NCBI GenBank assembly: GCA_949294425.1
Contig: CASFHJ010000063.1
Coordinates: 1-10,844 of the forward strand
DNA length: 10,844 nt
Direction: 5' to 3'
Source: an uncultured Campylobacter sp.
Lineage (GTDB): Bacteria; Campylobacterota; Campylobacteria; Campylobacterales; Campylobacteraceae
The notes under the pieces were generated by a model. The model had not been told where the DNA came from, made no database searches, and was given only the letters and a program-made list of their open reading frames with translations. Below are positions 1-7,443 of this stretch, piece by piece. The position numbers and the translations under genes are program-made. Each line of letters opens with the position of its first letter. The stretch's first letter is position 1.

Positions 1-159
1 ATAAATGTAAATGAAGATAAAAACGAGCTTGGAAATGATTATTTTGAAACAAAGGTTGAATTTCCGGCTAATGCCAAGATAAATTTGATAAAAGAAAGAC
101 TAAGTACAAATTACAGAATTTTGGACTTTACATCGCTAAATGACGCTTATAACCAATAA
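1..159 (+). CDS. spoT: C-terminal end of a probable SpoT/RelA-type (p)ppGpp synthetase/hydrolase (partial)
   Basis: An open frame enters from the left edge (first codon ATA at base 1) and stops at TAA 157-159, giving 52 C-terminal residues ending in SLNDAYNQ. The fragment alternates hydrophobic strand-like and charged helix-like segments (KVEFPANAKINLIKERL, then YRILDFTSL), compatible with the small regulatory ACT-like domain that closes SpoT/RelA proteins. The main support for the name is context: spoT directly precedes tyrS in Campylobacter and Helicobacter as I recall those genomes. SpoT makes and degrades the stringent-response alarmone (p)ppGpp in the cytoplasm. The catalytic HD and synthetase domains lie outside the window, so the identity cannot be proved here. 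The next gene starts 12 bases downstream, suggesting co-transcription with tyrS. Confidence 0.62.
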   Translation: MNVNEDKNELGNDYFETKVEFPANAKINLIKERLSTNYRILDFTSLNDAYNQ

Positions 160-171
160 AGGAAAAAATTT

Positions 172-1374
172 ATGGATATAAAAAAAATCATGCAAGACAT
201 TAAGAAAGGCTGCGCTGAGATAATAGGAGAGCAAAGGCTTGAAGAACTTGTTAGAGCTTTTTATGAAAAAAAAGAGAATTTTTTTGTAAAGGCGGGTTTT
301 GACCCGACTGCACCGGATTTACACCTAGGACATAGTGTGGTTTTAAATAAGATGGCTCTTTTGCAAAAGCATGGTGCCATAGTGCAGTTTTTAATAGGAG
401 ATTTCACTGCTCAAATAGGAGATCCAAGTGGCAAATCAGCCACTAGAAAGCCACAAAGCAAAGAAGAAGTTTTAAAAAATGCTAAAACTTATGAAGAGCA
501 GGTTTTTAGAATTTTAGATAAGGACAAAACAGAGCTTTGCTTTAATTCTAGCTGGTTGAACGAGCTAGGAAGTGCAGGTTTAGTAGCACTTAGTTCCACT
601 TTTTCTGTGGCTCGTATGCTAGAAAGAGATGATTTTGAAAAAAGATTTAAATCTCAAAGCCCTATATCAGTTTGTGAATTTTTATATCCCTTGCTTCAAG
701 GATACGATAGCGTGGCTCTTAAAAGCGATATTGAAATGGGCGGGACAGACCAAAAATTTAATCTCTTAATGGGAAGACAGCTACAAAGAACTTATGGGCT
801 TAATAAGGAGCAAGTTGTTTTTATGATGCCTTTGCTTGTGGGGCTTGATGGAGTTCAAAAGATGAGTAAGAGTCTTGGTAATTATATAGGCATAAGCGAG
901 AATGCAAATGATATGTATGCTAAAATTCTTAGCATAAGTGATGAGTTAATGCTACTTTATTATGAGCTTTTAAGCGATATTTCTTTTGAGGATTTTACGA
1001 GGCTAAAAGAGGATCTTAAAAATGCTAGTCTTCATCCAAAAAAAGCTAAAGAAAATTTAGCTCTTGAGCTTGTAGCTAGATTTCATTCAAAAGAAAAGGC
1101 TATAATTGCAAAAGATGAGTTTGATAAAATACATAGTGCAAATGAGCTTCCTTCCGTGCTTGATGAGTATGAGTGTGAGGGTGAAATTTGGTTGGCAAAG
1201 GCTTTGGTTTTGTGTGCTTTGCAAAGTTCAAGCTCTGAGGCAAGAAGAAGTATAAAGGCTAATTCTGTAAGCGTGAATTCAGTAAAGGTAAAAGATGAGC
1301 AAATGCAGCTTAAACTTGGAGAATACATCTTACAGGTTGGAAAAAGAAAATTCGCTAGACTAAAGGTTAAATGA
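172..1374 (+). CDS. tyrS: Tyrosyl-tRNA synthetase
   Basis: A complete 400-residue class I aminoacyl-tRNA synthetase that activates tyrosine with ATP and loads it on tRNA-Tyr. The HIGH signature appears as HLGH at residues 51-54, just after the FDPTAPDLH lead-in. The tyrosine/ATP pocket motifs YPLLQGYDS (172-180) and GGTDQ (190-194) follow, and the KMSKS loop is at 230-234 in a perfect form. The C-terminus from about residue 340 resembles an S4-type RNA-binding domain (SSEARRSIKANSVSVNSVKV), expected for bacterial TyrRS. Length and motif layout match the family's TyrZ-like branch, an assignment from memory. The ATG at 172 is preceded by AAAGGAAA at a suitable distance and lies 12 bases after the previous stop. 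The gene stops at TGA 1372-1374, one base before the next start. No defects are seen. Confidence 0.97.
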   Translation: MDIKKIMQDIKKGCAEIIGEQRLEELVRAFYEKKENFFVKAGFDPTAPDLHLGHSVVLNKMALLQKHGAIVQFLIGDFTAQIGDPSGKSATRKPQSKEEVLKNAKTYEEQVFRILDKDKTELCFNSSWLNELGSAGLVALSSTFSVARMLERDDFEKRFKSQSPISVCEFLYPLLQGYDSVALKSDIEMGGTDQKFNLLMGRQLQRTYGLNKEQVVFMMPLLVGLDGVQKMSKSLGNYIGISENANDMYAKILSISDELMLLYYELLSDISFEDFTRLKEDLKNASLHPKKAKENLALELVARFHSKEKAIIAKDEFDKIHSANELPSVLDEYECEGEIWLAKALVLCALQSSSSEARRSIKANSVSVNSVKVKDEQMQLKLGEYILQVGKRKFARLKVK

Positions 1375-1375
1375 T

Positions 1376-2473
1376 ATGCACTTACAATCTTTAAAGATAG
1401 GAAAACACCTGATAAAATATCCCATTTTTCAGGGTGGAATGGGACTTGGTATAAGCTGGGATAAATTAGCCTCTGCTGTATCTTTAAATGGCGGTCTTGG
1501 TATAATTTCCTCTGTTGGTACTGGGTATTATGAAAACAGAAGCCATATTAAAAAAGAACTAAATTTAAAGCCTTATGGTAGTGAAAATTTTTACTCAAGA
1601 GCTGGTTTAAAAGCCTTAATTGAAAATGCCAGAAAAATTTGCGGTGATAAGCCCTTGGGCTGTAATATACTTTGTGCAAGTAATGACTACGTAAGGATAG
1701 CAAGAGACGCCTGTGAATTAGGCTTTAATGTTATAGTTTCTGGAGCTGGGCTTCCTACAAATTTGCCTGAATTTACGGCAGATTTTAAGGACGTAGCCTT
1801 AGTTCCTATAGTTTCATCTGCAAAGGCGTTGAAAATAATTTGCAAAAGATGGCTAGGTAGGTATAAACGCTTACCAGATGCTGTTGTGGTTGAGGGTCCA
1901 AAAAGTGGAGGTCATCAAGGCTTTACCTATGAACAATGCCTTGATCCTGAATACCAGCTTGAAAAAATAGTGCCTAAGGTCGTAGAAGAAGCAAAAAACT
2001 GGGGAGACTTTCCTATAATAGCTGCTGGGGGAATTTGGGACAAAAAAGATATAGAAAATATGATAACTCTTGGTGCAAGCGGCGTTCAAATGGGAACTCG
2101 TTTCATAGGAACCTTTGAATGTGATGCTAGTGCTGAGTTTAAAAATGTTTTATTAGCTGCTAAGAAAGAGGATATAGAGCTTATATCCTCTCCTGTTGGT
2201 TATCCTGCAAGGGGTATTAGAACAAATCTTTTAAATTTAGTAGATAAAAGAATGGGTCCTAAGATAAATTGCATAAGTAACTGCGTAGCACCTTGTCAAA
2301 GAGGAAAAGAAGCCACAAAGGTTGGATACTGCATAGCTGATAGACTTTATGATGCTTATAGTGGCAAAAAGGATACGGGCTTGTTTTTTAGCGGTGCTAA
2401 TGGTTACCGCTTGGATAAGTTGATTTCAGTAAAAGAGCTAATGGATAAGCTTGTAAATGGCGAAGATTTATAA
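1376..2473 (+). CDS. Nitronate monooxygenase-like FMN-dependent TIM-barrel enzyme with cysteine cluster
   Basis: A 365-residue flavoprotein of the nitronate monooxygenase/2-nitropropane dioxygenase family (COG2070), whose barrel is shared with FabK enoyl-ACP reductases. Motifs run in the expected order: PIFQGGMG (16-23), GCNIL (95-99), SGAGLP (122-127), GPKSGGHQG (174-182) with the conserved barrel His180, PIIAAGGI (213-220) and the FMN phosphate-binding GASGVQMGTRF (233-243). After the barrel a cysteine group, C299, C303, C307 and C319, could bind a metal or cluster; that part is inference. Known members oxidise toxic nitronates, but the natural substrate here cannot be read from sequence, and an enoyl reductase role remains possible. 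The ATG at 1376 is one base after the tyrS stop with AAAGG at 1362-1366. The 3' end overlaps amiA by 17 bases. The same neighbour order is recalled from Helicobacter pylori. Confidence 0.88.
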   Translation: MHLQSLKIGKHLIKYPIFQGGMGLGISWDKLASAVSLNGGLGIISSVGTGYYENRSHIKKELNLKPYGSENFYSRAGLKALIENARKICGDKPLGCNILCASNDYVRIARDACELGFNVIVSGAGLPTNLPEFTADFKDVALVPIVSSAKALKIICKRWLGRYKRLPDAVVVEGPKSGGHQGFTYEQCLDPEYQLEKIVPKVVEEAKNWGDFPIIAAGGIWDKKDIENMITLGASGVQMGTRFIGTFECDASAEFKNVLLAAKKEDIELISSPVGYPARGIRTNLLNLVDKRMGPKINCISNCVAPCQRGKEATKVGYCIADRLYDAYSGKKDTGLFFSGANGYRLDKLISVKELMDKLVNGEDL

Positions 2474-3878
2474 GCTTTTATTCCTTTTTCTTTTTTGTAT
2501 AAGCCTAGCTTATTCTAAGAATTTATTTGTCCTTGATACTAAAAAAATAGAAAATGGCATTAGTCTTAGACTAAGCGAGTCCATAAATAAAAAAGAGCTA
2601 AAAATATCAGAGCTAAAAGACAAAGATAGCTATAGAAAGATAATAGATTTTGAGGCTACTCTTGAGGGCATTAGGACAAATTATGATTTTGGCGATGTTA
2701 AGATAAGTATAGCCCAGTTTAATCCCAAGATAACAAGGCTTGTTTTAAATACAGCTAAAGAAATAGAAAGTAAGATAAGCTTTGATACAAAAAGCCTTAG
2801 TTTCACCTTTGAAAAATCTAGCATAAAAAAAACCTCTACAAAAAAAACAGAGTCTAAAATTTACATAACTAGAGTTTTTAAAGAGGCAAATGGTCTTAAA
2901 ATGAGCTTAAATGCTGACATAGATGAAAAAGATTTGCAAGAATTTTCTATGAAATATAAGAATGGCTATAGAAGTATCATAAATTTCAAAGCCATACTAG
3001 ATACTGGTAGAAAGGAAGTTAGCCTAGATAAGGATACTAAGATAACAATACTTCAATACACCCCAAGCATAGCAAGAGTGGTGGTAAGCTCGGATAAAAA
3101 AATAAATTTAGAAAAAATAGCTGATGATAAGGAGCTTTTTATAGGTATTAAGGGCTTTGATGATGGTAAGGACATAAGTCCTAGCACAAAAAGCCAAAAT
3201 AATAAAATAGTAGTCATAGATGCAGGACACGGCGGTAAGGACGGGGGGGCTGTAAATGGGAAATTACTTGAAAAAGACATAGTTTTATCCATTGCCTTAA
3301 AGATAGGAAATGAATTAAAGAAAAAAGGCTATAAGATTTATTATACAAGGTCAAATGATAGGTTTATAAATTTAAGAGATAGAACAAAGATAGCAAATGA
3401 TAAAAAGGCAAATATGTTTATTTCTATACATGCAAATGCAGCACCAAATAAAAAGGCTGCTTCTTCCATGCAAGGTTTTGAAACCTTTTTTCTAAGCCCA
3501 GCAAGAAGTGAAAGAAGCAAGGAAATAGCAGAAAAGGAAAATCAATCAGACTTAGAAGAGGCAAATTATTTTTCTAAGCAAAATTTCTTACATTCCTTAA
3601 GTAGAGAAAAGATAATAGCTTCAAACCGCCTAGCCATAGATATACAAAGGCATACCTTAAGCCTTTTAAGTAAAAGATACAAGGTAAATGACGGGGGAGT
3701 AAGAGAGGCTCCTTTTTGGGTCTTAGTAGGAGCTCAGGATATGCCAGCTGTTTTAGTTGAGGTTGGTTATATCACTCACCCAAGCGAGAGCAAAAGACTT
3801 GCTAGCAAGTCTTATCAGGATTTATTGGCTCAGGGCATAGCAAATGGTATACAAAGTTATTTTTATAACAACAGATGA
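2457..3878 (+). CDS. amiA: Periplasmic N-acetylmuramoyl-L-alanine amidase (Amidase_3, zinc)
   Basis: A 473-residue secreted peptidoglycan amidase that cuts the bond between N-acetylmuramic acid and L-alanine, the activity needed for daughter-cell separation. Residues 1-20 form a Sec signal peptide (basic start, [13 protein letters not shown] core, likely cleavage near AYS/K). Two tandem AMIN-like modules follow, about 23-119 and 135-232, joined by a Ser/Thr/Lys linker. They share YRKIIDFEA with YRSIINFKA, and KISIAQFNP with KITILQYTP. The catalytic Amidase_3 domain starts at about 250: zinc ligands H258 (DAGHGG), E272 (LEKD) and H325 (SIHAN), and catalytic E435 (VEVGYITH). All are present, so the enzyme should be active. 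The gene overlaps its upstream neighbour by 17 bases and mnmC by 4 (ATGA). A G7 run lies in the catalytic domain's coding sequence. Confidence 0.95.
   Translation: MAKIYKLLFLFLFCISLAYSKNLFVLDTKKIENGISLRLSESINKKELKISELKDKDSYRKIIDFEATLEGIRTNYDFGDVKISIAQFNPKITRLVLNTAKEIESKISFDTKSLSFTFEKSSIKKTSTKKTESKIYITRVFKEANGLKMSLNADIDEKDLQEFSMKYKNGYRSIINFKAILDTGRKEVSLDKDTKITILQYTPSIARVVVSSDKKINLEKIADDKELFIGIKGFDDGKDISPSTKSQNNKIVVIDAGHGGKDGGAVNGKLLEKDIVLSIALKIGNELKKKGYKIYYTRSNDRFINLRDRTKIANDKKANMFISIHANAAPNKKAASSMQGFETFFLSPARSERSKEIAEKENQSDLEEANYFSKQNFLHSLSREKIIASNRLAIDIQRHTLSLLSKRYKVNDGGVREAPFWVLVGAQDMPAVLVEVGYITHPSESKRLASKSYQDLLAQGIANGIQSYFYNNR
3243..3249 (+). repeat. G7 homopolymer inside amiA
   Basis: Seven consecutive G bases lie within the codons for D262-GG of AmiA, just after the DAGHGG zinc motif. 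Loss of one G would bring a TAA into frame two codons later; gain of one G would give a TGA about ten codons later. Campylobacter poly-G tracts of eight or more are known phase-variable sites; seven is at the low end, so switching is possible but not shown. Confidence 0.9.
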
Positions 3879-5692
3879 AAAAAGCCCAGATAGAACTTAG
3901 AGAAAACACCATTTATTCTACTAGCTTTGATGATATTTATTTTGATAGCCTAGAAGAAAGTGAGTTTGTATATGCAAATGCCTTTGATTTTAAAGAAGAT
4001 GAAAATTTTATAATAGCAGAGCTTGGCTTTGGTATAGGTTTAAATTTCTTTCTTTGTCTTGAGAGATTTTACAAGCAAAACAAGGCTAAAAGGCTTTTTT
4101 ATGTGAGTTTAGAGGGATTTTATATAGAGCCTAAATATTTAAGAGAGCTTTATAAAAAGCTTGGCTTTTATGAAAGATTTAAAGAGAATTTAGAGTATTT
4201 TTTAAGCTTTTATCCAAAATGCAAAGAGGGAATATATCGTTTTTATTTTAAAAATGCCTTTTTAGATTTGGTTTTTAAAGATGAAAACGGGGTAAAAGAG
4301 CTTGATTTTAAGGCTGATGTTTGGTTTTTAGACGGCTTTAATCCTAAAAAAAATTCTAAGCTTTTTGATGAGTCTATCATAAAAGAACTTGCAAGATTAA
4401 GCAAAGAAAATACCACCTTACATACCTTTTCAGCCTCCTCAGCCTTACAAAAAAATCTTAAAAAATTTGGTTTTGTAGTGCAAAAGAAAAGAGGCTTTAA
4501 AAAAAGAGAGATGATACTTGCTAGTTTTAAGGGGCTTGAGATCAAAGATAATAAGGCTTATTTTGCTAGAACTTATCAAAAAAAAGTTTCAAGAGTAGCT
4601 ATTATAGGTTCTGGGATAGCTGGACTTAGCCTTGCTTACGAACTAGCTCTTAGAGGTATAAAATGCGAACTTTTCGAAAAGTCTAAGGAGATAGCAAGTG
4701 GTGCAAGTGGTAATGAAAGTGCTATTTTAAGCTCCTTGATACTTAAAAAAGGTGTTTTGCTAGGAGAATTTAGCGAATTTGCTTTTTATGAGGCTTGTAG
4801 ATTTTATAGACAAATTTTAGCTCTTTGTCCAAGTGGGGTGCTTGAACTAGCCTATAATGACCTCATGAAACAAAGATTTTTAGAACAAAGCTCTAACATA
4901 CTTTTTAATATAGATGAGAACAAGGCTTTCTTAGAGGACGGCTTTAATCTAGATCCTAAAAAAATATGCAAGGATTTATTTTTAAAAAGTGGGGCGAAAC
5001 TTCATCTTGAGCATGATTTTCTAGGCTTTTCTTATAAGGATTTTTTTAGCTTAAATTTTAAGGATAAGCCTAAACAAGAGGGCTTTGATGTGCTTATTTA
5101 TGCTATGGGAAGCGATAGCAAGGACTTTGTAAAATATGATTTTATGAAGCTTAGCAAGGTAAGAGGACAGCTTAGCTTAGCCAAGCCTTTCTTAAAGAAT
5201 TCTTATCCTATCTCATCTAAGGGCTATGTTTGCGTTGCTAAAGAGGATTTGCAGGTTTTTGGGGCAAGTTATGATAGACTTAATGAGAGCAAATAAGCTA
5301 GCAAAGAAGATGATAAAAAAAATTTAGAAAATATAAAAGAAATTTTAAAAGATGAAAAAGATTTAGATCTGCTTTCTTCCAGGGTTTCTTTTCGCTCTTA
5401 TTCAAGCGATAGATTTATGATAGCTGGGGCTTTTTATGATGAGGATTTTTATAAAAATACTTATAAAAATTTATTTCATACTAAAAATCAAGCTCAAAAA
5501 GAGGCTAAAAATTTAGCAAATTTTTATCTAAGTATAGCCCATGGTTCAAGGGGATTTTCAAGTGCCATCATAGCAGCTAGGTATATAGCAGCCCTTATAA
5601 ATAACGAACCTTTAGGGATTGAAAAAAGATTTGTAGAGCAAATTCATCCTGCTAGATTTTTGATAAGAAAACTTAAAAAGGCTAAATTATGA
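3875..5692 (+). pseudogene. mnmC: Bifunctional tRNA mnm5s2U biosynthesis enzyme MnmC, interrupted by an in-frame TAA
   Basis: MnmC finishes the wobble-uridine modification mnm5s2U34 of certain tRNAs. Its C-terminal FAD oxidase converts cmnm5U to nm5U, and the N-terminal SAM methyltransferase then makes mnm5U. The frame would be 605 codons, close to the family's usual length, but TAA at 5294-5296 ends translation after residue 473. Before the stop, the methyltransferase domain is complete: [11 protein letters not shown] (49-59), [11 protein letters not shown] (150-160) and TFSASSALQ (184-192). The FAD domain starts with [19 protein letters not shown] (243-261) and reaches GASYDRLN (463-470). 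After the stop, the same frame encodes the end of the FAD domain ([17 protein letters not shown], then [10 protein letters not shown] and [13 protein letters not shown]). There is no frameshift. The 3875-5296 product should lose oxidase activity and may be unstable. An ATG at 5417 has no convincing ribosome site. The gene overlaps amiA and the DUF455 gene by 4 bases each. Confidence 0.9.
5294..5296 (+). other. Premature in-frame TAA stop in mnmC
   Basis: TAA is codon 474 of the mnmC frame, and both sides match MnmC in the same frame. The surroundings are an imperfect 12-base tandem repeat (5288-5299 against 5300-5311, 10 of 12 identical) in which this TAA aligns with a GAA. A single G-to-T change, or C-to-T from CAA, would explain it. 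Confidence 0.88.
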
Positions 5693-6498
5693 AGAAAGAA
5701 TTTTTTAAAGAGCTAGAAAAAATTTTATACCCCAGTAAGATAGAGGATAAATTTCATAATTTTTATGATTTGTATGAAAATTTTAAGCTTGATTTATTTA
5801 TCTTTAATCACGAGCAAGAAAGCGTTTTAAAAGATCCCTCTCACCCAAGGATTGTTTTTAAACAAGCTCTTAAGATAAGAAGGGTAAAAGAGCCAAATTC
5901 TAAAGAAAGTTTGGCTAAGTTTTTACACTCAATAGCTCACATAGAATTTTCAGCCATAAATTTAGCCCTTGATTCTGCTTATCGCTTTAAGGATATGCCA
6001 AAGAGTTTTTATGCTGATTTTTTGGAGGTTGCTGATGAGGAGATAGGACATTTTTTACTCTTGCAAAAAGCCTTGCAAGAACTTGGTTTTGAGTATGGAG
6101 ATTTCACAGCACATGATGCCTTAAATTTAGCTTTAAATGCCACCACAAATTCTTTAAAATACAGAATGGCAGTGGTTCATAGAGGGCTTGAAGCAAAGGG
6201 ACTTGATGCAAATATCTTTGTTTTAAATAAGCTTAAAAATTTAAAAAGTCATTTAAATTCATATTTACAAGATACGCTTAAAATTATTTTAGATGATGAG
6301 ATAAAGCATGTGAGTAAGGGAGATATTTGGTGGAAATTTAGCAAAAAAGATGAGGATACTTTTTTAGAAGTATGTAAGAAATTTAAGGACTTTGTTTTAG
6401 CTGGTAAGGTTTTAAACGAAAAAGATAGGTTAAGGGCTGGTTTTAGCAAGGAGGAGTTGCAAGATCTTAACACATTTTACTCTAAAAAGTCTAAGTAA
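5689..6498 (+). CDS. DUF455 ferritin-like diiron protein
   Basis: A 269-residue protein of the DUF455 family, which belongs to the ferritin-like four-helix-bundle superfamily. The diiron ligand pattern is intact: E86 ([12 protein letters not shown]), E118-x-x-H121 (DEEIGHF), E168 ([10 protein letters not shown]) and E204-x-x-H207 (DDEIKHV), one carboxylate or ExxH per helix. This predicts an oxygen-using diiron centre in a cytoplasmic protein; no signal peptide or membrane segment is seen. The biochemical role of DUF455 is not established to my knowledge. The same superfamily contains MiaE, a tRNA hydroxylase, so coupling to a tRNA modification gene is suggestive but not proof. The start ATG overlaps the mnmC stop by 4 bases (ATGA) and has AAAAGG at 5676-5681. 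Because translation of mnmC stops about 400 bases earlier, coupling may be weakened. The gene ends the first transcription block. Confidence 0.87.
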   Translation: MKKEFFKELEKILYPSKIEDKFHNFYDLYENFKLDLFIFNHEQESVLKDPSHPRIVFKQALKIRRVKEPNSKESLAKFLHSIAHIEFSAINLALDSAYRFKDMPKSFYADFLEVADEEIGHFLLLQKALQELGFEYGDFTAHDALNLALNATTNSLKYRMAVVHRGLEAKGLDANIFVLNKLKNLKSHLNSYLQDTLKIILDDEIKHVSKGDIWWKFSKKDEDTFLEVCKKFKDFVLAGKVLNEKDRLRAGFSKEELQDLNTFYSKKSK

Positions 6499-6526
6499 GC
6501 AAAAAAGAATGCTTTTATATTAAGGT

Positions 6527-6548
6527 GCTTTTGATTTTATGTTATAAT
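6527..6548 (+). promoter_or_regulatory. Sigma70-type promoter for the hemerythrin-znu operon
   Basis: A perfect TATAAT at 6543-6548 is preceded by T-rich sequence (TGCTTTTGATTTTATGT) without a clear -35, as is usual for Campylobacter vegetative promoters. Transcription would start near 6555, giving a leader of about 30 bases to the ATG at 6586. It lies in the 87-base gap before the hemerythrin gene, the largest gap between genes in the window. No convincing Fur- or Zur-like palindrome was recognised. Confidence 0.68.
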
Positions 6549-6574
6549 TTTTGCCTATACAAAGAAGTGTTTGC

Positions 6575-6579
6575 AAAGG
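6575..6579 (+). promoter_or_regulatory. Ribosome binding site that decides the hemerythrin start
   Basis: AAAGG lies six bases before ATG 6586. An alternative TTG at 6571 is upstream of this site and so cannot use it, which favours the ATG and a protein beginning MLPKWDNEF. Confidence 0.72.
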
Positions 6580-6585
6580 TATTTC

Positions 6586-7173
6586 ATGCTGCCTAAGTGG
6601 GATAATGAATTTTCTGTTTATAATGCTAGAGTTGATGAACAGCATAAAAAGCTTTTTGAGTTAGCAGCCCATGTTGAGAGGATTTCTGATAGGGCTGTAA
6701 GCAAGGCAGAGATAAAGGATTTGTTGGCTGATTTTTTCTCATATATGAAGGATCATTTTTATGATGAGGAAAAATATATGGATATGATATCTTATCCAGA
6801 ATTAGCAGCGCATAAAGCCATACATAAAAACATAGTTCAAACTATGATAGAGCTTATACAAAACATAAAAAGCACAAATGATTTAAAAGAAAAGCTTTAT
6901 ATCATAGCAAAGCAGTGGTTATTAGAGCATATTTTATATGAGGATATGAAGGTGGCTCAGTATAGACGCTCTTTGTTAAGCACTGATGATGGTAATGAGG
7001 TTGAGTTTAAACTAGAAGAAGAACAAGAAGTAAAAATTTATCTTTATAAGTGTGCGTGTAATGGTAAAATTCATGATGTGCCTTATAATATACATAAAAA
7101 AATTCAAAGTGGGAAGAAAAATTTTAACTGCAAAATTTGTAAAAAGTCTATAAAATTCCACGAGATAGCATAA
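6586..7173 (+). CDS. Hemerythrin-domain protein with C-terminal cysteine domain
   Basis: A 195-residue soluble protein. Residues 1-128 form a bacterial hemerythrin that should bind O2 at a non-heme diiron site: H20 (DEQH), H57 and E61 (HFYDEE), H76 and H80 (HKAIH), H115 and D120 (EHILYED). All seven expected ligands are visible. After an acidic linker (about 133-148) a small domain carries C156, C158, C182 and C185 (CAC and CKIC), spaced like a zinc ribbon or other metal knuckle; this reading is inference. In C. jejuni, hemerythrins are reported to protect oxygen-sensitive iron-sulfur enzymes, which fits a microaerophile. ATG 6586 was chosen over an upstream TTG because of its ribosome site. 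The gene is first in an operon with the RHH and znu genes, nine bases before the next start. Confidence 0.92.
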   Translation: MLPKWDNEFSVYNARVDEQHKKLFELAAHVERISDRAVSKAEIKDLLADFFSYMKDHFYDEEKYMDMISYPELAAHKAIHKNIVQTMIELIQNIKSTNDLKEKLYIIAKQWLLEHILYEDMKVAQYRRSLLSTDDGNEVEFKLEEEQEVKIYLYKCACNGKIHDVPYNIHKKIQSGKKNFNCKICKKSIKFHEIA

Positions 7174-7182
7174 GGAGTTTAG

Positions 7183-7440
7183 ATGAAAAATAAAAAAGAT
7201 GATAAGATAAAATTTTCTTTATTTTTAGATAAATCCTTAAACAAGGAGCTAGAAAAGATGAAAAACGAGCTAGGCAAAAGCAAGTCAGCCATCATAAGAG
7301 AAGCACTTTCTTATTACATAAAAAATAACGAGCTAGATGATTTTTCCTTTGCTCTAGATGCCTTAAACGAGCTTAAAAGTGGAGATTATACTAAGGCAGC
7401 CAAAAAGCTAGATGATGTTATAGCAAAGCTTAAGGAGTAG
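7183..7440 (+). CDS. Small ribbon-helix-helix DNA-binding protein
   Basis: An 85-residue protein. Residues 9-47 fit the MetJ/Arc/CopG ribbon-helix-helix fold: a beta strand KFSLFLD (9-15), helix A from about 16 to 28 (LNKELEKMKNEL), a GKSKSA turn, and helix B (IIREALSYYI, 37-46). Such dimers bind DNA through the strand. The tail from 48 to 85 is helical and amphipathic (SFALDALNELKSGDYTKAA) and might serve oligomerisation or partner binding. RHH proteins are often antitoxins or local repressors, but no toxin gene is adjacent. Its place between the hemerythrin and znuA makes a regulator of this operon plausible; that is inference. AAGGAG at 7172-7177, overlapping the hemerythrin stop, is an excellent ribosome site. 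The gene's own last codons hold the znuA ribosome site. Confidence 0.85.
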   Translation: MKNKKDDKIKFSLFLDKSLNKELEKMKNELGKSKSAIIREALSYYIKNNELDDFSFALDALNELKSGDYTKAAKKLDDVIAKLKE

Positions 7441-7443
7441 TGT

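Noticed and set aside
1083..1328. Minus-strand open frame opposite the tyrS 3' part
   Set aside because: It lies fully inside a certain gene, has Ser/Leu-rich low-complexity composition typical of an antisense shadow, and matches no recognised family.
4243..4545. Minus-strand open frame of about 100 codons opposite mnmC
   Set aside because: It is antisense to the conserved methyltransferase domain, shows no recognisable motif and is compositionally biased by the AT-rich coding strand.
5294..5296. Reassignment of TAA to an amino acid in this organism
   Set aside because: spoT, the nitronate monooxygenase, DUF455, hemerythrin and znuB genes all end at TAA at natural C-termini.
5417..5692. A separate gene starting at ATG 5417
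   Set aside because: The frame is continuous with mnmC, the sequence is the end of the MnmC FAD domain, similarity begins upstream of the ATG, and no good ribosome site precedes it.
6503..6516. AAAAG-AATG-CTTTT hairpin as a terminator after the DUF455 gene
   Set aside because: The stem is only five base pairs and nearly all A-T, and no U-run follows; it is expected by chance in such AT-rich sequence.
6571..6585. TTG at 6571 as the hemerythrin start
   Set aside because: The AAAGG ribosome site at 6575-6579 lies downstream of the TTG and correctly before ATG 6586, where the protein start looks typical for the family.
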